Shown: one piece after another, positions 5,283 through 9,035 of the stretch
Layout: every line of letters begins with the position of its first letter
How positions within the stretch are numbered: the stretch's first letter is position 1
Made by a program: the position numbers and the translations under genes
Assembly (NCBI GenBank): GCA_964228975.1
Contig: CAXRCC010000250.1
Location: forward strand, 1-9,035
Source of the DNA: Paraneptunicella sp964228975
GTDB lineage: Bacteria > Pseudomonadota > Gammaproteobacteria > Enterobacterales > Alteromonadaceae
Direction: 5' to 3'
Length of the DNA: 9,035 nt
The notes under the pieces: generated by a model
Database searches by the model: none
Seen by the model: the letters and a program-made list of their open reading frames with translations, nothing else
What the model was told of the DNA's origin: nothing

Positions 5283-6443
5283 ATGGCAGACTCCACTCAC
5301 CCATTAGTAGACGTTGCAAAACAATTCTCCGCAGACGTTTTGCGCCCAAATGCCGCAAAATTTGACGCTGAGCAAGGTGTACCCGAATCCGTGTTAAAAG
5401 AGATGTGTACCTCTGGCCTTGCCAGCGCAGTGCTTCCCAAAGAATACGGCGGTGGTGGTGTGGATTCACTCACATGGGGACGCATCACCGAAGAGGTGGG
5501 TGTGGGCTGTTCAAATACCCGAGCTTTATTGACGGTTCACTCTAGCCTTGTGGGTGAAACCATCGAGCGTTTGGGTAACGAATCGCAAAAACAAACGTGG
5601 TTACCGCAATTAGTGTCGGGCGAGCGCATTGCCGCGTTCGCCTTGTCGGAAAAAAACGCGGGTTCCGATGCCAGCGCGGTGTCTACGCGCTTTGAAGAAA
5701 AAGACGACCATTACCTGCTAAACGGCAAGAAAAAATGGATCACTTACGCTGCCGTTGCCAACTTGTTTTTAGTGTTTGCCACATCAGAAGATGGCAGCAC
5801 AAACGCCTTTTTAGTTGAGCGTGAGCGCAGCGGGCTTAGCACCTCCGCCATGACTGGATTAATGGCGAGTCGCGGTGCGCACTTAGGTGAAATCACCTTC
5901 GATAACGTTAAAGTACCCAAAGAAAACCTATTTGGTCGCCCCGGCATGGGCTTCTCCTTTGTCGCCAACCAAGCTTTATTTTATGGCCGCTTTAGCATTG
6001 CTTGGGCAGGTGTCGCCCTTGCCCGTAGTGCCCTAGAAGAAATGGTCACCTGGTCTCGAACACGTAAACAGTTCGATAAAAAAATCAGCCAGCACCAATT
6101 AATTCAAGCCATGATTGCCGATAGCGTCACTTCTGTTCACGCCGGCCGTGCCATGTGTGAACGTATCTCCGAATTAAAAGACGCCAACGACGATGCCGCC
6201 GTCATGGAAACCAATATCACCAAACTATTCACCTCGCGTATTGCCACCGAAGTGGCCAATAACGCAGTGCAAATTTTTGGTGGTAACGGCTTGTGGCAAG
6301 CCTATCCAGCGGAGCGTTTATACCGTGAAGCCCGCGTTTTAGAAGTGATAGAAGGCACAACCCAAATTCAGCAAATGATGATTGCCAACTACGGACTGCG
6401 GCATTACTTCAAGGCCGGTTTGAAGAAGCTATATCCCGAATAA
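5283..6443 (+). CDS. Acyl-CoA dehydrogenase-like flavoenzyme of hydroxymalonyl-ACP formation (FkbI type)
   Basis: A 386-residue FAD enzyme of the acyl-CoA dehydrogenase fold. Visible family marks are FALSEKNAGSDAS (119-131) at the flavin and substrate site, RKQFDKKISQHQ (261-272), QIFGGNGL (330-337) and REARVLEVIEGTTQIQQ (349-365). Glu357 sits where the catalytic base of short-chain acyl-CoA dehydrogenase is found. In FkbI-type pathways this enzyme oxidises the ACP-bound aldehyde to the carboxylate, giving hydroxymalonyl-ACP. The ATG follows AGAGG with about 7 bases of spacing, placed at the very end of the ACP gene; the 2-base gap suggests translational coupling. On its own it could be read as a beta-oxidation enzyme, but the FkbH and ACP neighbours make that unlikely. 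Confidence 0.88.
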   Translation: MADSTHPLVDVAKQFSADVLRPNAAKFDAEQGVPESVLKEMCTSGLASAVLPKEYGGGGVDSLTWGRITEEVGVGCSNTRALLTVHSSLVGETIERLGNESQKQTWLPQLVSGERIAAFALSEKNAGSDASAVSTRFEEKDDHYLLNGKKKWITYAAVANLFLVFATSEDGSTNAFLVERERSGLSTSAMTGLMASRGAHLGEITFDNVKVPKENLFGRPGMGFSFVANQALFYGRFSIAWAGVALARSALEEMVTWSRTRKQFDKKISQHQLIQAMIADSVTSVHAGRAMCERISELKDANDDAAVMETNITKLFTSRIATEVANNAVQIFGGNGLWQAYPAERLYREARVLEVIEGTTQIQQMMIANYGLRHYFKAGLKKLYPE

Positions 6444-6551
6444 AACAAAAGCCCAAACCTTCTTTTGAATACGTGATTTCAGGTGTGATCACTGGGTATT
6501 TGCAACCTGAATTTAATGCTGACAACTTAAATAACTGACGTGTAAATCGCT
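6444..6551 (+). other. Gap before the PKS gene with small inverted repeats
   Basis: These 108 bases are the longest gap inside the cluster. They contain TTCAGGT (6478-6484) and its reverse complement ACCTGAA (6505-6511), plus the 8-base palindrome GTGATCAC (6485-6492). No T-run follows, so it is not an evident terminator. An open frame without ATG ends at TGA 6536-6538. The PKS ATG has no clear ribosome site. Its immediate upstream octamer GTAAATCG (6542-6549) is also found, two bases before the ATG, ahead of the FkbH gene (3948-3955). Whether the gap has a promoter or an RNA control element cannot be told. Confidence 0.4.
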
Positions 6552-9035
6552 ATGTACGACTTTAAAACACTGAATGATGCACTCGACGCTAGCGCCAAAA
6601 CAGACAAAGGCATTTGGTTTGTTACGGGGTTTGATGAAGAAACGTTTTTGTCATACCAAGAAATACAAAGCAATGCGAAGCGCTTTCTTGCAGCGCTGCA
6701 AAAACGCGGGTTAAAACCCGGCGACGAGCTTGTTTTACAGTACACATCGTTACAAAAGTTCATTGAAGCCTATTGGGCCTGTTTATTAGGGCGCATCGTG
6801 CCCATTCCGCTGGAAAAAGGCGAAAAGCCGGATAACGGCATGAAAGTGCTGCGCGTTTGGCCTCAGCTCACAAGCCCGTATTTAGCCGCCGATAACGACA
6901 AAACCCTCGACAAATTACTGCAACACGCCACCGATTTTGACGACGAATTAGGGTCGTTAGCCCTTTGGCACAACGACATTGCCCCCAAAAGCTTTATCAT
7001 CAATGAGATTGAAGACGACCTTGGCGAGCCCGAATTACCGCCTGTGACAGAAAGTGACATCGCCTTCATTCAATTTTCATCAGGCTCAACAGGTTCACCC
7101 AAAGGTGTGGCCCTCACCCACCGCAACCTGTTATTCAATATTCGCGACATTATCATTCGCTCCGACTGGGAAAAAGACGAAGTTTTCTGTAGCTGGAAGC
7201 CCTTATCTCACGACTTTGGCATGATTGGATTCAACTTGGCTGCCGTGGTGGCGCAAACCAACCAAGTGCGTATTCCAACCGATAGCTACATTTGGTCCCC
7301 TGCCCTGTGGATGCACGCCGTCGATAAGCACCGCGCTGCCATTCTTGGTTCTCCAAACTTTGGTTACCGTCATTTTTTAAAGCTATACAAACGCCGCAGA
7401 AAAACGCCCTGGAATTGGGACCTTTCCTGCGTAAAAGCCATTTTGAACGGGGCCGAGCCAATTTCCGCCAAGCTTTGTGCGGAGTTTATGGATGAAATGG
7501 CGCAGTACAGTTTGCCTAAAACCGCTATGCGCCCAACTTACGGCATGGCAGAAGCCTCCTTGGTGGTCTCTTCCTGTTTAATCACCGATGGTGTTATCGA
7601 GCACTTTGTTGATCGTGAACAGCTCAATATTGGCGACAGCATTAAAACATTGCCCCCATCCGACCCAGCCGCAGTGAGCTTGGTCGATTGTGGCTATGTT
7701 TACCCATCAACCGAAATGCGAATCACAGACGCCAACCGCCAGCCCGTGCCAGAAGGTACGGTTGGGCAAATAGAAATTCGCGGCGAAAATGTAACGTCGG
7801 GGTATTACAACAATGCAGAGGCATCAGCGCGCATCATTAGCGAAGATGGCTGGCTCAATACCGAAGATTTAGGCTTTATCAAAAATGATCGCCTTGTGTT
7901 TGCAAGTCGCATCAAAGAAATGATCATTATTGGCGGTGTGAACTACTTCCCGCACGATATCGAAAAAGCCATTATGCGCGTTAAAGGCGACGACGCACTT
8001 AACACCTATATCGCTTGTTCCATTGCCCACCCCGACCAAGAAGGCGAGCAGCTCGCAGTATTTGTTTACTACAAACGTTCGCCTGAAGATTTTATGCAGC
8101 AAGTTGAAGAAGTGCGTGACATCGTCATGGATAACTTCGGCATTCAAGTCACTTATGTGGTGCCTACTCGCGTTATTCCTAAAACCACGAGCGGCAAAGT
8201 CCAGCGCTACGTGTTAAGAAAACAATTCTTAGCGGGCGATTTCGACGACGCCCTCAACATTACCGAACAACCACGACAGTTACCTCAGCGCTATGCATCG
8301 GATGAAGAAACAAACCACTCGGATGCAGAAAACGCCATTGCCGTTCGCGACACGTTGAAAAACGTGAAGCAGTGGATCCGCGAAAGCGTCATGAAAGAAG
8401 CCAAATTAGACAGCATCGACGACGATGCCAGCTTCTTCGACATGGGTATTGCCAGCCTGCGTTTAATCGACATTCAAGATAACATCGAAGCGCACTTTAA
8501 CATTGAGATGTCCGACAGCTCTGCGCTGGATTTCCCCACCGTTAATGGCATGGCCAAATGCGTGGTGGATGAACTTAACAAAGCAGACGCTAAGCCTGTA
8601 AACACTGCACCTAGCATTGAAAATGCAGCAAGTGCTGAAAGTACTACGAGTGATGGAAGTGCCACGAGTGCTGAAAGTACTACAGATGCTGCCACAAGCG
8701 ACAGCATTCAAGGTGGAGCGAATACCAACAGCTCAGCTAATTCTGAAAAACCTAAAACCGCTTCAAGCCCAAAACCCGCGGAAAATCCCACGGAAAATAC
8801 CACGACTAGCCACACGCAAAGCACTTTTCAACAAGAGCCCATCGCCATTATTGGCATGGCATGTCGCTTCCCGGGCAATGCCAACACACCAGAACAATTC
8901 TGGGAATTACTTTCCAATGGCGTTGATCCAGTCGGCCCGGTAGGCGATAAACGCTGGCCTAACTTGGCAAGCGCACAAAGCCAGCTCACCACGCGTGAAG
9001 GCGGCTTTTTATCGGATCCGGACCAGTTCGATCCG
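6552..9035 (+). CDS. Type I polyketide synthase, loading part: acyl-AMP ligase, carrier domain, start of ketosynthase (cut by window edge)
   Basis: The frame is open for 828 codons to the window edge; an in-frame TAA at 6543-6545 supports the ATG at 6552. Residues 1 to about 590 form an adenylate-forming ligase: FSSGSTGSPKGV (175-186), HDFGMIGFN (220-228), SPNFGYRHF (267-275), ILNGAEP (297-303), PTYGMAEAS (328-336), GWLNTEDLG (433-441), SRIKE (452-456) and PKTTSGK with the C-terminal catalytic Lys549. The HDFGMIG and SPNFGYR segments resemble the fatty-acyl-AMP ligase/AL loading domains of PKSs more than amino-acid-activating domains. Residues about 598-677 are a carrier domain, with Ser635 in FFDMGIASLR as the phosphopantetheine site. 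A polar linker (678-761) leads to a ketosynthase beginning EPIAIIGMACRFPG (762-775), a cis-AT-like wording. The catalytic Cys and His residues lie beyond the window. The enzyme would activate a carboxylic acid with ATP, load it on its own carrier and pass it to the ketosynthase. Confidence 0.93.
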   Translation, partial: MYDFKTLNDALDASAKTDKGIWFVTGFDEETFLSYQEIQSNAKRFLAALQKRGLKPGDELVLQYTSLQKFIEAYWACLLGRIVPIPLEKGEKPDNGMKVLRVWPQLTSPYLAADNDKTLDKLLQHATDFDDELGSLALWHNDIAPKSFIINEIEDDLGEPELPPVTESDIAFIQFSSGSTGSPKGVALTHRNLLFNIRDIIIRSDWEKDEVFCSWKPLSHDFGMIGFNLAAVVAQTNQVRIPTDSYIWSPALWMHAVDKHRAAILGSPNFGYRHFLKLYKRRRKTPWNWDLSCVKAILNGAEPISAKLCAEFMDEMAQYSLPKTAMRPTYGMAEASLVVSSCLITDGVIEHFVDREQLNIGDSIKTLPPSDPAAVSLVDCGYVYPSTEMRITDANRQPVPEGTVGQIEIRGENVTSGYYNNAEASARIISEDGWLNTEDLGFIKNDRLVFASRIKEMIIIGGVNYFPHDIEKAIMRVKGDDALNTYIACSIAHPDQEGEQLAVFVYYKRSPEDFMQQVEEVRDIVMDNFGIQVTYVVPTRVIPKTTSGKVQRYVLRKQFLAGDFDDALNITEQPRQLPQRYASDEETNHSDAENAIAVRDTLKNVKQWIRESVMKEAKLDSIDDDASFFDMGIASLRLIDIQDNIEAHFNIEMSDSSALDFPTVNGMAKCVVDELNKADAKPVNTAPSIENAASAESTTSDGSATSAESTTDAATSDSIQGGANTNSSANSEKPKTASSPKPAENPTENTTTSHTQSTFQQEPIAIIGMACRFPGNANTPEQFWELLSNGVDPVGPVGDKRWPNLASAQSQLTTREGGFLSDPDQFDP
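8631..8702 (+). repeat. 36-base tandem repeat encoding a 12-residue repeat in the carrier-ketosynthase linker
   Basis: The 17-base word at 8631-8647 recurs exactly at 8667-8683, an offset of 36 bases or 12 codons. It encodes SAESTTSDGSAT followed by SAESTTDAATSD from residue 694. The surrounding linker (678-761) is low-complexity, rich in Ser, Thr, Ala, Asn and Pro, and a second short echo occurs further on (PAENPTENTT). The linker is probably flexible and surface exposed, tethering the loading carrier to the first ketosynthase. The exact DNA match suggests recent slippage or duplication. Confidence 0.7.

Noticed and set aside
3055..6443. Reading the two dehydrogenases as a beta-oxidation operon
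   Set aside because: There is no thiolase, enoyl-CoA hydratase or acyl-CoA ligase. An FkbH gene and a free ACP lie between the two genes, which points to extender-unit synthesis.
6485..6492. Palindrome GTGATCAC before the PKS gene as a regulator operator
   Set aside because: One 8-base palindrome is too short to call; no second copy was noticed and no regulator gene is nearby.
8835..9035. Calling the ketosynthase trans-AT or cis-AT with certainty
   Set aside because: Only about 67 N-terminal residues are visible. EPIAIIGMACRFPG reads cis-AT-like, but the catalytic region and the following domain are missing.
1..9035. CRISPR arrays, tRNA or rRNA genes, insertion sequences
   Set aside because: No regularly spaced repeats of CRISPR type, no cloverleaf-like or rRNA sequence and no transposase frame was seen on either strand.

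Overview
The window looks like the left edge of a type I polyketide synthase (PKS) gene cluster in a gammaproteobacterium, probably a marine one. The taxonomic guess rests on a housekeeping ABC-F ATPase that resembles E. coli YbiT along its whole length, on a neighbouring transporter start that looks like the sodium:solute symporter family, and on genes of moderate GC separated by very AT-rich spacers. No genus can be named from the sequence alone.

Layout. Bases 1-84 (minus strand) hold the first 28 codons of a probable sodium:solute symporter. Bases 85-498 are a divergent promoter region. Bases 499-2100 hold ybiT, which starts at TTG. Bases 2101-3054 are an AT-rich spacer with repeated motifs and a doubtful minus-strand small ORF that runs into the 3' end of ybiT. 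From 3055 to the right edge all genes point the same way and are closely packed: an FkbK-type 3-hydroxyacyl dehydrogenase (3055-3897), an FkbH-type glyceryl transferase/phosphatase (3958-5004), a free-standing acyl carrier protein (5020-5280), an FkbI-type acyl-CoA dehydrogenase-like oxidase (5283-6443), and a large PKS gene from 6552 that is still open at 9035.

How the genes work together. The four small genes are the set known from FK520, ansamitocin and zwittermicin clusters for making an unusual extender unit on a carrier protein. FkbH loads a glyceryl unit from 1,3-bisphosphoglycerate onto the ACP, and the two dehydrogenases oxidise it to hydroxymalonyl-ACP. The O-methyltransferase (FkbG) that would give methoxymalonyl-ACP is not in the window. 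The PKS gene begins with an acyl-AMP ligase loading domain, then a carrier domain, a Ser/Thr/Ala-rich linker with a 12-residue repeat, and the start of a ketosynthase. The predicted product is therefore a polyketide primed by an ATP-activated carboxylic acid and carrying at least one alpha-hydroxy or alpha-methoxy position. Family assignments are strong; the product, the starter acid and the methylation state are inference.
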